A DNA stretch of 64,000 nt. Source: UBA3700 sp963592135 (lineage in GTDB: Bacteria; Bacillota; Clostridia; Christensenellales; UBA3700). Shown here piece after piece: positions 28,039 through 36,243 of the stretch. A program made the translations under genes and the position numbers. The notes below the pieces were generated by a model. That model had not been told where the DNA came from and ran no database searches. It was given only the letters and a program-made list of their open reading frames with translations. How positions within the stretch are numbered: position 1 is the first letter of the stretch; the number at the start of each line of letters is the position of its first letter. The DNA lies in assembly GCA_963592135.1 (NCBI GenBank), contig CAVAVP010000021.1:1-64000 (forward strand), in the 5' to 3' direction.

Positions 28039-28067
28039 ATTATAACCCAATAATTGTTAGACTTAAA
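28039..28067 (-). promoter_or_regulatory. Promoter of the oligo-1,6-glucosidase gene
   Basis: Minus-strand TTTAAG (28062-28067), 17-bp spacer, TATAAT (28039-28044). The gene has a short leader with an AGAGGTGG ribosome site. The -35 region overlaps that of the divergent ABC-F promoter. Confidence 0.55.
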
Positions 28068-28086
28068 GATAAATGTTTAATATAAT
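28058..28086 (+). promoter_or_regulatory. Promoter of the ABC-F gene, predicted leaderless
   Basis: TAGACT (28058-28063), 17-bp spacer, TATAAT (28081-28086). Only 7 nt separate the -10 box from the ATG at 28094, so transcription would begin at or next to the start codon. There is no Shine-Dalgarno sequence. Confidence 0.55.
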
Positions 28087-28093
28087 ACTTGAT

Positions 28094-29641
28094 ATGAGTA
28101 TTCTTGTAATTAAAAATCTTTCGCATATTTTTGACAACAAACAATTATTTCTAAATGCTAACCTTACAGTGAATAATGGTGAGCATATTGGTGTAGTTGG
28201 TCTTAATGGTGCTGGAAAATCTACCTTCATGAACATTATTACTGGAAAATTATCTCAAGATGAAGGAGAAATTAAATGGTTAAATGGTATTAGATGGGGT
28301 TATTTAGATCAACATGCCAATATTGATAGATCTCAAACCGTAATTGAATATCTAAGAACGTCATTTCAATATTTATATGATTTAAATTCTTCTTTAGAAA
28401 AAATGTATGAGGAAATGAGTACAATTGAAGATCCTGAAAGGTTAGATAACCTTATAAACAAAACATCAAAATTGCAAGAAAGATTACAAGAGGCCAACTT
28501 CTATGATTTAGAATCTGAAATAAAAAAAGTCGCTACAGGTCTTGGAATTCATAATTATGGCTATGATACTTTAATAGCAAACTTGTCAGGTGGACAAAGA
28601 GCAAAATTAATGCTTGCTAAACTATTATTACAAGAATTAGATGTAATGTTACTTGACGAACCTACCAACTTTCTAGACCTAGAACAAATCGATTGGCTCA
28701 ACAAATATTTAAATGGTTTCAAAGGAACATTTATTCTTATTTCACATGATACTCAATTTTTAAATGACACTTGTAAAATAATTGTTAATATTGAAAATGC
28801 GCAAATTACCAAGTACTGGTGCTCATATAATGAATATTTAATTCAACATGAGCAGAAGGCTCAACAATATCAAGATGATTATGAAAGACAACAACGTGAA
28901 ATAAAGAAAATGCAAGAATATATTGACAGGAATAAAGCCAGAGCTGCCACTGCCGGCATGGCTAATTCCCGCCAAAAAATGTTAAATAAAATAGAAATTA
29001 TGCAAAAGCCAGTTAATTTCGAAAAACCTTCATTCAACTTTCCTTATATTCCAGTAATAACCAGACATCTACTTGAAGTAAAAAATCTTGAAATAGGCTA
29101 CAATGGAAAAGCAATTTTACCTCCTATAAATATATCTATGGCAAGTGATACTAAACTTTGGATTAGAGGAACAAATGGCCTAGGGAAAACAACACTTTTA
29201 AAAACATTAATGCATAAACTTCCTGCAATTTCTGGAACCTTTTATTACCATTTAAGCACAAAAATAAATTATGTTGAACAAGATTTAGAGTTTAGATCTA
29301 AACAAATCATTGCAACTACATTTATGAATGAAATGTACCCTAGAATGAATGCTAAAGAAATTCGCAGTGAACTTGCAAAAGTAGGATTAAAAGGAGAACT
29401 AGCAACAAAACCTGTGGGCAATCTTTCCGGCGGAGAACAAGTTAAAATAAAACTTTGCTCTATCATGCAAAAGACATCTAACTTGCTTATATTAGACGAA
29501 CCTACTAATCATTTAGATGTCAACGCAAAGGAAGCCCTTTTTGAAGCTCTTAAAGAATATGAAGGAGCAATCATTCTAGTAACACACGAACCTCAATATG
29601 CACAAGACTTATGCAATGAGATTTTCGACATAAAAGAATAA
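28094..29641 (+). CDS. ABC-F family ATP-binding protein
   Basis: 515-residue soluble protein with two ABC ATPase domains and no membrane segments. First domain: Walker A GLNGAGKST, signature LSGGQRAK, Walker B LLDEPTNFLDL. Second: GTNGLGKTT, LSGGEQVK, LILDEPTNHLDV. A charged interdomain linker (QQREIKKMQEYIDRNKARAA...) is the ABC-F tRNA-contact arm. ABC-F proteins act on the ribosome as translation factors or antibiotic-protection proteins; which one cannot be read here. An in-frame ATG at 28073 exists but lies upstream of the -10 box, so the start at 28094 is preferred. A TetR regulator follows 41 bp downstream. Confidence 0.88.
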   Translation: MSILVIKNLSHIFDNKQLFLNANLTVNNGEHIGVVGLNGAGKSTFMNIITGKLSQDEGEIKWLNGIRWGYLDQHANIDRSQTVIEYLRTSFQYLYDLNSSLEKMYEEMSTIEDPERLDNLINKTSKLQERLQEANFYDLESEIKKVATGLGIHNYGYDTLIANLSGGQRAKLMLAKLLLQELDVMLLDEPTNFLDLEQIDWLNKYLNGFKGTFILISHDTQFLNDTCKIIVNIENAQITKYWCSYNEYLIQHEQKAQQYQDDYERQQREIKKMQEYIDRNKARAATAGMANSRQKMLNKIEIMQKPVNFEKPSFNFPYIPVITRHLLEVKNLEIGYNGKAILPPINISMASDTKLWIRGTNGLGKTTLLKTLMHKLPAISGTFYYHLSTKINYVEQDLEFRSKQIIATTFMNEMYPRMNAKEIRSELAKVGLKGELATKPVGNLSGGEQVKIKLCSIMQKTSNLLILDEPTNHLDVNAKEALFEALKEYEGAIILVTHEPQYAQDLCNEIFDIKE

Positions 29642-29645
29642 AATG

Positions 29646-29673
29646 TTGATTTTTTTATCAAAAGTTATATAAT
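29646..29673 (+). promoter_or_regulatory. Promoter of the TetR gene, predicted near-leaderless
   Basis: TTGATT (29646-29651), 16-bp spacer, TATAAT (29668-29673). The ATG at 29683 is 9 nt past the -10 box, leaving a leader of about 3 nt and no ribosome binding site. Confidence 0.55.
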
Positions 29674-29682
29674 AAAAGCATT

Positions 29683-30276
29683 ATGAAAAACAAAGAGAAA
29701 AAAAATAAAAGAGTTATCAAAACTAAGAGTGCCATTTTTAATGCCTTTTTTACTTTAATGGTAGAAAAAAGGGATATTTCAAAAATTTGTATTACTGAAC
29801 TTACTGAAAAAGCAAATATCAATAGAGCTACTTTCTATTTACATTATAAAACTATTAATGATGTTATCTCAGATATACAATGTGAGGTTATAGATAAATT
29901 AAACGAAGTTCTTGAAAAATATTCTATAAAACAGGTAAAAGAAAACCCTTATACTCTACTTTCTGAAATCTCTGATGTTTTAGAATCTAATCATAATTTT
30001 TCAGTTTTATTATTATCTAATAATGATATAGGTTTTATTGATACCATAAAAAAGACTTTTGTAAAAACCATGGTTGAGAAAGAATTAAAAGCAAATCCTA
30101 ATTTACAAGAACAGGATATTTTAAAATGTAAGATTACTTGTATATTTACAATGTCTGGAACAATAGATCTTTATACCAAATGGTTCTTTACACCAAATTC
30201 ACTAAAAATTTCTCTTGAAGATTTAGGAAATTACATTAATAAACTAATTACTGGTGGACTTAATGCTATTCAATAA
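29683..30276 (+). CDS. TetR/AcrR family transcriptional regulator
   Basis: 197-residue regulator. A Lys-rich N-terminal arm precedes the helix-turn-helix; ISKICITELTEKANINRATFY followed by LHYKTINDV is the TetR recognition region. The C-terminal two-thirds (from about residue 70) resembles the Bacillota-type TetR_C domain found in DhaS-like regulators. Ligand unknown. It sits downstream of an ABC-F gene, is transcribed from its own promoter, and may control that gene or a distant one. No terminator was found after it; the hairpin at 30398-30427 belongs to gap on the other strand. Confidence 0.85.
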   Translation: MKNKEKKNKRVIKTKSAIFNAFFTLMVEKRDISKICITELTEKANINRATFYLHYKTINDVISDIQCEVIDKLNEVLEKYSIKQVKENPYTLLSEISDVLESNHNFSVLLLSNNDIGFIDTIKKTFVKTMVEKELKANPNLQEQDILKCKITCIFTMSGTIDLYTKWFFTPNSLKISLEDLGNYINKLITGGLNAIQ

Positions 30277-30397
30277 CTAATACGCTAATTATTGCTTATA
30301 TATATTTTGAAGAAATTCAGTTAATTTTTAGTCGTATTTTTATAACATAAAAAAATTACAAAAGTATTCAACTCCAAGAGAAAATATACAAAAAAAA

Positions 30398-30427
30398 TAG
30401 GCTGTTAAGATTTTACCTAACAGCCTA
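30398..30427 (-). terminator. Terminator of gap
   Basis: TAGGCTGTTA (30398-30407) pairs perfectly with TAACAGCCTA (30418-30427). On the minus strand the stem is followed by TTTTTTTG, 23 bp past the gap stop codon. Confidence 0.9.
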
Positions 30428-30449
30428 CAAATATACTTTATGTCAAAAC

Positions 30450-31514
30450 TTATTTATTTAAGAATTTTGAGAAATACTTAATTGTTCTAACCATTTGGCT
30501 TGTATATGAATTTTCATTATCATACCAAGAAACTACTTGAACTTGAGTCTTGCCACCTTCCATTGGGATAACCATTGTTTGTGTAGCATCGAATAATGAA
30601 CCATATCTCATACCTACAACATCTGAAGAAACGATTTCATCTGTATTGTAACCGAAAGATTCTGTTGAAGCAGCCTTCATAGCAGCATTGATTTCATCTT
30701 TTGTAACAGCCTTGTTAACAACAGCAACAAGAATTGTTGTTGAACCAGTAGCTGTTGGAACTCTTTGAGCTGAACCAATTAACTTACCATTTAATTCTGG
30801 AATAACTAAACCGATAGCTTTAGCAGCACCTGTTGAGTTAGGAACGATATTTTGAGCACCAGCTCTTGATCTTCTTAAATCACCTTTTCTTTGTGGGCCA
30901 TCAAGAATCATTTGATCTCCTGTATAAGCATGAACTGTTGTCATGATACCAGCTTCAATTGGAGCTAAATCATTTAAAGCTTTAGCCATTGGAGCTAAAC
31001 AGTTTGTTGTACAAGAAGCAGCAGAAATGATGTTATCATTTGCTGTTAATGTTGTATGGTTAACGTTGTAAACGATTGTTGGTAAATCATTACCTGCAGG
31101 AGCAGAAATAACAACCTTCTTAGCACCAGCATCGATATGAGCTTGAGCTTTAGCCTTAGATGTATAGAAACCTGTACATTCTAAAACAACATCAACATCT
31201 AATTTACCCCAAGGTAATTCAGCAGCATTTGCTTTTGCATAAATTGTGATTTCCTTTCCATCAACGATGATTGAACCAGGAACTACAACTGTCTTGCCGT
31301 CTTCAGCTAATACAGCATCCTTGTAGTCTACTTTATGACCCATTGCTACGTAGTTACCTTGCATTGTGTCATACTTTAATAAATGAGCTAACATTTTTGG
31401 GCTTGTTAAATCGTTAATAGCTACTACTTCGTAACCTTCAGCACCAAACATTTGTCTAAATGCTAGACGACCAATACGTCCAAAACCATTAATTGCAACT
31501 CTTACATTTGCCAT
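30450..31514 (-). CDS. gap: Glyceraldehyde-3-phosphate dehydrogenase, type I
   Basis: 354-residue glycolytic dehydrogenase oxidising glyceraldehyde-3-phosphate with NAD+ and phosphate. INGFGRIGRLAFRQ begins the Rossmann domain; Asp in VAINDLTS favours NAD over NADP. SAASCTTNCLAP carries the catalytic Cys, HAYTGDQ and RRSRAGAQNIVPNSTGAAKA the phosphate-site residues, and YDNENSYTSQMVRT the C-terminal NAD-contact motif. At 354 residues it is slightly longer than the usual 330-340. Monocistronic, with a GGAGGAC ribosome site, its own promoter and a clean terminator. Confidence 0.96.
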   Translation of the reverse strand: MANVRVAINGFGRIGRLAFRQMFGAEGYEVVAINDLTSPKMLAHLLKYDTMQGNYVAMGHKVDYKDAVLAEDGKTVVVPGSIIVDGKEITIYAKANAAELPWGKLDVDVVLECTGFYTSKAKAQAHIDAGAKKVVISAPAGNDLPTIVYNVNHTTLTANDNIISAASCTTNCLAPMAKALNDLAPIEAGIMTTVHAYTGDQMILDGPQRKGDLRRSRAGAQNIVPNSTGAAKAIGLVIPELNGKLIGSAQRVPTATGSTTILVAVVNKAVTKDEINAAMKAASTESFGYNTDEIVSSDVVGMRYGSLFDATQTMVIPMEGGKTQVQVVSWYDNENSYTSQMVRTIKYFSKFLNK

Positions 31515-31556
31515 AATATTATGTCCTCCATAAAAAAATATTTTTTAATCCTAAAT

Positions 31557-31585
31557 ATTTTAACAAATTGTATTTTTATTAGCAA
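31557..31585 (-). promoter_or_regulatory. Promoter of gap
   Basis: Minus-strand TTGCTA (31580-31585), 17-bp spacer, TAAAAT (31557-31562), followed by a leader of about 35 nt with GGAGGAC. Confidence 0.5.
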
Positions 31586-31642
31586 GTAAAATAAAATAGC
31601 AAATAAAAACTGTTAATCAAAAAATTAAATTAAGATAGTAAG

Positions 31643-32326
31643 TTATATTTTGAAATGTTTCTTTAATTCACTAAATAATGTCTCTCTTCCAAAGACAACA
31701 GCGCATACCAATGTTATAAACCCCAAAGAAGCACATACAATGGAAGAAACAATAGGCATTTTTAATATTGCCATGGCTACAAACCATATAAATTCAAAAA
31801 CAGCAAGTCTACAAGTTTTATAAGCATATTTATGCCACTTACCAGTAATAAAAATAAGCATCGCAAGTGTTACATTTAATATAGATAAAATAATAGGGGT
31901 AATATAACCAAAGCTAATTCTTAAAGCATTGATATGTCCATTAAAGTAGTAATGCATAAATATCAAATTTAAAGCCAACAATATATAGAAAAATATTCCA
32001 TTTATCAAATCACAAACTCTTTTTGGGCAAAAGATATATTGTAAAATTCCAAACCATAGATATAATTCAGCAAATCCCGTAATAGCAAGAAAAGCCCAGT
32101 TATTGGACAATCCCGAGGTTATTCCCATGGCCATGAATATAACTGCCATTATTCCTAAGAATATATTTTTTATAAGTTTTTTTACACCAGTTTTCTTTGT
32201 AAAATCAGGGTACTCACCTGACGGCATAACAGGAGTTGCATTTACAACAAAAGTATGAGCTCCACATAATGGGCAATTTATATCATTATCATTTAATTCT
32301 ACACCACAATACTTACACGATCTCAT
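31643..32326 (-). CDS. Zinc-ribbon membrane protein (DUF6320-like)
   Basis: 227-residue protein. An N-terminal zinc ribbon (C4, C7, C18, C21 in CKYCGVE...CPLCGAHT) is followed, from about residue 52, by five or six hydrophobic segments. Its architecture resembles DUF6320 proteins, which are commonly described next to condensation-like acyltransferases; that recollection was not checked. Here the start overlaps the stop of just such a gene by one base (TAATG). Probably a membrane partner or anchor for that acyltransferase. Function unknown. Confidence 0.7.
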   Translation of the reverse strand: MRSCKYCGVELNDNDINCPLCGAHTFVVNATPVMPSGEYPDFTKKTGVKKLIKNIFLGIMAVIFMAMGITSGLSNNWAFLAITGFAELYLWFGILQYIFCPKRVCDLINGIFFYILLALNLIFMHYYFNGHINALRISFGYITPIILSILNVTLAMLIFITGKWHKYAYKTCRLAVFEFIWFVAMAILKMPIVSSIVCASLGFITLVCAVVFGRETLFSELKKHFKI

Positions 32327-33858
32327 TACCTATCTCCTAAATTACTCTCTGCATAAACATTTATTCCCATGCTTACTAAATCACGTGCAACATCTCTCTC
32401 AATTGAACTTTTTGCTATCGATCTTGTAAAAGATATATCGCATTTATTATTAAAAGTTACAGCAGACATCGATACACCACCCATTATGTCGTCTTTCATT
32501 ACAACTTCAAATCTATCTACTATTCTTTTTAATTCATCTGGAGTATTTAAGTTGCCCAAGTTTGAAAAAACTGTGGTACAACCAATATCTCCTATTATGG
32601 AGGCTGCAATTCTCATAACTAATAATTTCAAATTCAGCGGTGCTATTCTTACACCAATATTATTCTTATACGACGCAACGGTATTTATATTTTGCTTTAA
32701 TGTATCGAGTTCTACCCCGATTTCTATCTGTTTTTTTATAGTTTCAATAAGTTCTTCTATAGACAATTCTTGTTCATTAATTTCGACATTCACATATGAT
32801 GAGAAATTTCTTAAAGTTTTTGACTCAAATTTCTTTCTTAAATTAATAGGAATTTGAATAATAAAAGGATTAAAACTTTTATCAAAAACTCTTCTTTTCA
32901 AGAATGCTTTTGTGTAAATTGCTGTTAGTAAAACCGTTATCGTACAATTATATTTTTTAGCAAGAAGGTTAAGTTCTGTAGCATTTACAACAAGATGTGT
33001 AACAATATTGTTACTAATTCTTTTTTCTTTTATTTTATATGCTTTAATGAAAGATTGTTTTTTACCTTTTATAACATTATTTGTAGCATAGTAGGCAAAA
33101 TTATCTTGAATTTCTTCAGGATTAACGCTATCTAGAACATTTAGCGCATCCTTATAATCCTTTATATTTCCATACTTTATTTCGTAATATCTAGAAAGCA
33201 AGCTCATGATAAATATAGAAGCGCCTGTTCCATCAGTTAGTGTATGGAAAAACTCACAAGAAATTCTATTGTTATCTAAAATAACTCTAAATAAATAATG
33301 CTTACCATCAAGTTTAATTGGTTTATTTGGATGCCTATCACTCTTTTCAACAACCGGATATCTTTCCATTCGCTCTAAATAATTCCAAAAAAAACCTTTT
33401 CTTAAACAAGTCATAAAAGTTGGAAATCTATAAACCATATCTTGAAGAGCCCTATTTAAAACTTCTTCATCAATCTTTTCTTTCATTACAGCTGAAATCC
33501 TGAAAACTAAATTCCAATCCACTGTTGCTTGAGCAGGGTATATTAAACCGGCATTATCTATTTCATACCACTCTTTTGATGAAATTTTCTTTTTAATTAT
33601 TTTTGGGGGTTCGTCATTATTTTTCTTCTGATTTAACAATTTTACTTTTTCAACATCACCGCTTAATAAAAGATCATAGGTTATATGAAAAAGTTGAGTT
33701 ATTGATTCTAATTGTTGAATATCTGGAATGGAAGCCCCAAGTTCCCATTTAGACACAGCTTTGTCAGAAACGCAAAGCTTTTCAGCAAGTTGAGCTTGCG
33801 TAAAACCATTTTGTTTTCTTAATTCTAAAATAACCTTACCTATTTGTTCTGAATCCAT
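32326..33858 (-). CDS. XRE helix-turn-helix fused to condensation-like acyltransferase
   Basis: 510-residue continuous ORF with two parts. Residues 5-62 are a clear XRE helix-turn-helix (GFTQAQLAEKLCVSDKAVSKWE). After a Lys-rich linker (about 73-92), residues 95-510 resemble the alcohol/wax-ester acyltransferase and NRPS condensation superfamily: FFHTLTDGTG contains the catalytic H205-x3-D209-G, though the first His of the usual HHxxxDG is Phe. The C-terminal half has the expected VFSNLGNL strand. The gene is translationally coupled to a DUF6320-like membrane gene. A palindrome lies just downstream of its promoter. The fusion suggests a self-regulated or DNA-bound enzyme; substrate unknown. 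Confidence 0.78.
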   Translation of the reverse strand: MDSEQIGKVILELRKQNGFTQAQLAEKLCVSDKAVSKWELGASIPDIQQLESITQLFHITYDLLLSGDVEKVKLLNQKKNNDEPPKIIKKKISSKEWYEIDNAGLIYPAQATVDWNLVFRISAVMKEKIDEEVLNRALQDMVYRFPTFMTCLRKGFFWNYLERMERYPVVEKSDRHPNKPIKLDGKHYLFRVILDNNRISCEFFHTLTDGTGASIFIMSLLSRYYEIKYGNIKDYKDALNVLDSVNPEEIQDNFAYYATNNVIKGKKQSFIKAYKIKEKRISNNIVTHLVVNATELNLLAKKYNCTITVLLTAIYTKAFLKRRVFDKSFNPFIIQIPINLRKKFESKTLRNFSSYVNVEINEQELSIEELIETIKKQIEIGVELDTLKQNINTVASYKNNIGVRIAPLNLKLLVMRIAASIIGDIGCTTVFSNLGNLNTPDELKRIVDRFEVVMKDDIMGGVSMSAVTFNNKCDISFTRSIAKSSIERDVARDLVSMGINVYAESNLGDR

Positions 33859-33887
33859 AACTCTCCGATTTTGCTATACATTTCAAC

Positions 33888-33902
33888 TCTACTTCAAGTA
33901 GA
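33888..33902 (-). promoter_or_regulatory. Palindromic operator for the XRE-acyltransferase gene
   Basis: TCTACTT-C-AAGTAGA is a perfect 7-1-7 palindrome at about +4 to +18 from the predicted transcription start. A half-site-like GTAGAATT repeats in the -10/spacer region (33918-33925). Its place suits autoregulation by the gene's own HTH domain. Confidence 0.55.
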
Positions 33903-33912
33903 ATTTCCAAAA

Positions 33913-33941
33913 ATTATAGTAGAATTCGACTCCATTTACAA
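33913..33941 (-). promoter_or_regulatory. Promoter of the XRE-acyltransferase operon
   Basis: Minus-strand TTGTAA (33936-33941), 17-bp spacer, TATAAT (33913-33918). Confidence 0.6.
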
Positions 33942-34022
33942 AAAGTATTACATTTTAATATAATAAAGTCAAGTTAAGATAACTTTTATAAACTTTAAGT
34001 TGACATAACATATAATACATAA

Positions 34023-34108
34023 TACAAGATAGATTTTATTCGTCCCCGCGAAAATCTATCGCTAAAAAAAATAGTAGGACAAATCTTGCTGCACTACTAT
34101 TTTTTATT
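34023..34108 (+). ncRNA. Candidate small structured RNA
   Basis: An 86-nt stretch holding two hairpins in a 265-bp gap: GATAGATTTT/AAAATCTATC (34028-34037, 34051-34060) with a GC-rich loop, then a terminator-type stem AATAGTAG/CTACTATT (34070-34077, 34094-34101) followed by a T-rich run. The 5' CAAGAT (34025-34030) can also pair with ATCTTG (34083-34088) in the second loop. TATAAT at 34011-34016 and a perfect TTGACA at 34000-34005 lie just upstream but are not ideally spaced with each other. No ORF is present. The second hairpin may serve only as the terminator of the convergent aminopeptidase gene. Confidence 0.35.
34066..34105 (-). terminator. Terminator of the aminopeptidase gene, possibly bidirectional
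   Basis: AAAAAATAGTAG and CTACTATTTTTT pair around a 16-nt loop, with T-runs on both sides. It lies about 20 bp past the aminopeptidase stop codon on the minus strand. Confidence 0.75.
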
Positions 34109-34123
34109 TTCTTAAAAACTTTC

Positions 34124-35242
34124 TTATTTTAGATTTTCAGGATTTAAACACTTTAATTCGTCCAAAACAAAAATTCCATCTTTTCTTATCAACACATCAT
34201 CAAAATAGATTTCTCCACCACCATTTTCTTTTGTTTGAACTAAAACCAAATCCCAATGCACAGCCGATTGATTTCCATTATACGCATCTTCATAACAATC
34301 TCCAGGCGTAAAATGTATAGATCCAGAAATCTTTTCATCAAATAAAATATCGTCCATAGGTTTTGTCACATAAGGGTTTACACCTATTGCAAACTCCCCA
34401 ACAAAACGTGCGCCATCATCAGTATCAAAAATCTCATTAATTTCTTTATTATGATTAGACGTAGCTTCTACAATTTTTCCGTCTTTAAAAAGAAGTGATA
34501 CATTTTCAAATTTAATCCCATTTTCCGTACTTGGAACATTGTATGAAATTCTTCCATTAACACTATTTTTAACTGGAGCTGTATAAACTTCTCCATCAGG
34601 AATATTACACTCTCCAGCACATTTTACAGCCCCTATTCCTTTAATCGAGAATGTTAAATCCGTATCTGGAGCCACTATTCTAACCTTATCGGTTTTATTC
34701 ATCAAGCTTACAAGTGAATCCATAGCCTTACTCATTTTAGAGTAATCTAGATTACATACTTCAAAGAAATAATCCTCAAATGCTTCTGTTGACATTGAAG
34801 ATTGTGAACTCATTCCCTGTGTTGGATATCTTAAAATAACCCATTTAGTTTTTTTAACTCTTGTCTCTAGGTGAACCGGTGTTGCATACAATGAAGAATA
34901 GATTTTCATATTTTGTTGCGGAACATCACTTTTTTCATAAGCATTTTCTCCACCTCTTATACCAATATATGCTTGCATTTTCTTCATCTTATAGTCATCA
35001 AAATCTGCCATTCTTTTTGCAAGCTCATCGCTCATTCCCATTAAAATTTCTCTTTCTATTCTAGAATCTTTGTATGAAACATATGGAAAAGCACCTAGTT
35101 TATTTACTTCTCTAACAATACAATTAACGATTTGGTAGTCTACTCCTGTAGCCTCTATAAAAACATTTTCACCTTTTTGAACACGACATGAATAATTAAC
35201 CAAGTTATGTGCTAACTTTTCAACTCTTGGATCTACTAACAT
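34124..35242 (-). CDS. Aminopeptidase, M29 family (AmpS/PepS-like)
   Basis: 372-residue cytosolic metallopeptidase removing N-terminal residues from peptides. M29 features: PRVEKLAHNLVNYSCRVQKGENVFI at the N-terminus; C-terminal metal ligands in CNIPDGEVYTAP (Glu), VGEFAIGVNP (Glu), GSIHFTPGDCYED (His) and SAVHWDLVLV (His/Asp). It is slightly shorter than the 400-410 residues usual for AmpS, with the whole catalytic half present. It lies 8 bp after the plsC-like gene on the same strand, so the two are probably co-transcribed. Confidence 0.86.
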   Translation of the reverse strand: MLVDPRVEKLAHNLVNYSCRVQKGENVFIEATGVDYQIVNCIVREVNKLGAFPYVSYKDSRIEREILMGMSDELAKRMADFDDYKMKKMQAYIGIRGGENAYEKSDVPQQNMKIYSSLYATPVHLETRVKKTKWVILRYPTQGMSSQSSMSTEAFEDYFFEVCNLDYSKMSKAMDSLVSLMNKTDKVRIVAPDTDLTFSIKGIGAVKCAGECNIPDGEVYTAPVKNSVNGRISYNVPSTENGIKFENVSLLFKDGKIVEATSNHNKEINEIFDTDDGARFVGEFAIGVNPYVTKPMDDILFDEKISGSIHFTPGDCYEDAYNGNQSAVHWDLVLVQTKENGGGEIYFDDVLIRKDGIFVLDELKCLNPENLK

Positions 35243-35250
35243 ATTTCTCC

Positions 35251-36120
35251 TTATAAAGTTACGGCATATTTTGTTTCTTCATCAAGTGTATCCATATATT
35301 CTGGGTCTATATCATAAATACATGGCTTTTCTTCTTTAGAAACACAAAAAAAATCTCTATAGTTTTCAGTATACTCTCTTTGAGCCAATTGTTGCATATA
35401 AATTGTATTTTCTTTTAAAGATAACCCTTCCTTTGGATAAATCGGATCAAGAATAATAATAGAAGCATCTTCTTTTATTCCAAATAATTTTCTTAAACCT
35501 TTAGAAGGCGTCCATCTAATAAATATCGGAACAACAGGAGTGTTCTCTTGCACTGCGTAGTAGAAAGCTCCTCTCTTCATTGGACGAGGTTTTTTGTAAT
35601 GCAACCACATTGCAGCTTCTGCATAGAAATGAACTACTTTCTTTTTTTCAATTAATGTATGGAAAGCATTTTTCATATTTTTAACAGCTGATGGCTTAGT
35701 AGCAAGCGGAAGAATACCTCCCGTTCTTAAAACAGCTCCCGCAAATCCTTTTTTATTATTAAATTCCGCAACTGTCATATAAACAGATTTATGTTTAACA
35801 GCTCTGATGTTTAAAACAATATCCAAAAACGAGCAATGATTAGATATTGTGAAAAATCCTTTTCCTTTTAATGGTTTTAATTTTTCACGGCCATAATATT
35901 TTGTATTAAACGCAAGTTTAGTAGCAAGTGGACCCAATAAAAACAAAAGTGCTCTTATAATACCTCTAGATATTATAAAGCCAGGATTTCTTGTTAAATA
36001 CCTATAATTTTCATCAATTGGAATTGTATCATTATCACTATAAGGGGTAATCGCAACATCAAATTTGCCTTGTTTTTCTAGCCTTGCCTGTCCTTCTCTG
36101 CTATGTTTTAATAAATCCAT
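35251..36120 (-). CDS. PlsC-like acyltransferase (1-acylglycerol-3-phosphate type)
   Basis: 289-residue member of the glycerolipid acyltransferase family. Motif I, NHCSFLDIVLNI (NHx4D), is intact, and GGILPLATKP fits motif II. Motif III, normally FPEGTRS, reads HFYAEAAMW, so the acceptor site differs from classic PlsC. One hydrophobic segment (GIIRALLFLLGPLATKLAF) suggests membrane association. A CGGAGGT ribosome site and a TTGAAC-N17-TATAAT promoter precede it. First gene of an operon with the aminopeptidase. Acyl acceptor uncertain: lysophosphatidate or another lipid. Confidence 0.82.
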   Translation of the reverse strand: MDLLKHSREGQARLEKQGKFDVAITPYSDNDTIPIDENYRYLTRNPGFIISRGIIRALLFLLGPLATKLAFNTKYYGREKLKPLKGKGFFTISNHCSFLDIVLNIRAVKHKSVYMTVAEFNNKKGFAGAVLRTGGILPLATKPSAVKNMKNAFHTLIEKKKVVHFYAEAAMWLHYKKPRPMKRGAFYYAVQENTPVVPIFIRWTPSKGLRKLFGIKEDASIIILDPIYPKEGLSLKENTIYMQQLAQREYTENYRDFFCVSKEEKPCIYDIDPEYMDTLDEETKYAVTL

Positions 36121-36148
36121 TTAAAAACCTCCGAGTTTTTCAACTTGC

Positions 36149-36177
36149 ATTATAGACTTTGGCTTGAAGTTGTTCAA
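36149..36177 (-). promoter_or_regulatory. Promoter of plsC-like gene
   Basis: Minus-strand TTGAAC (36172-36177), 17-bp spacer, TATAAT (36149-36154). Its -35 box lies inside the spacer of the divergent XRE-membrane gene promoter, so the two polymerases cannot bind at once. Confidence 0.6.
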
Positions 36178-36193
36178 CAAAAAGGCATATAAT
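36164..36193 (+). promoter_or_regulatory. Promoter of XRE-membrane gene
   Basis: TTGAAG (36164-36169), 18-bp spacer, TATAAT (36188-36193). It overlaps the divergent plsC-like promoter and gives a leader of about 84 nt. Confidence 0.6.
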
Positions 36194-36203
36194 ATGTGTA
36201 GAA

Positions 36204-36243
36204 AGGTAGTTTAATAAAGTAAACCGACAGTTTACCACTACCT
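36204..36243 (+). promoter_or_regulatory. Nested inverted repeat in the leader of the XRE-membrane gene
   Basis: AGGTAGT (36204-36210) pairs with ACTACCT (36237-36243), and inside it GTAAAC (36219-36224) pairs with GTTTAC (36230-36235) around CGACA. It starts about 4 nt after the predicted transcription start. It could be an operator for the encoded XRE protein or an RNA hairpin in the leader. Confidence 0.55.

Noticed and set aside
28073..28093. In-frame upstream ATG of the ABC-F gene (7 extra residues)
   Set aside because: It lies before the TATAAT box at 28081-28086 and has no ribosome site; the family N-terminus begins at 28094.
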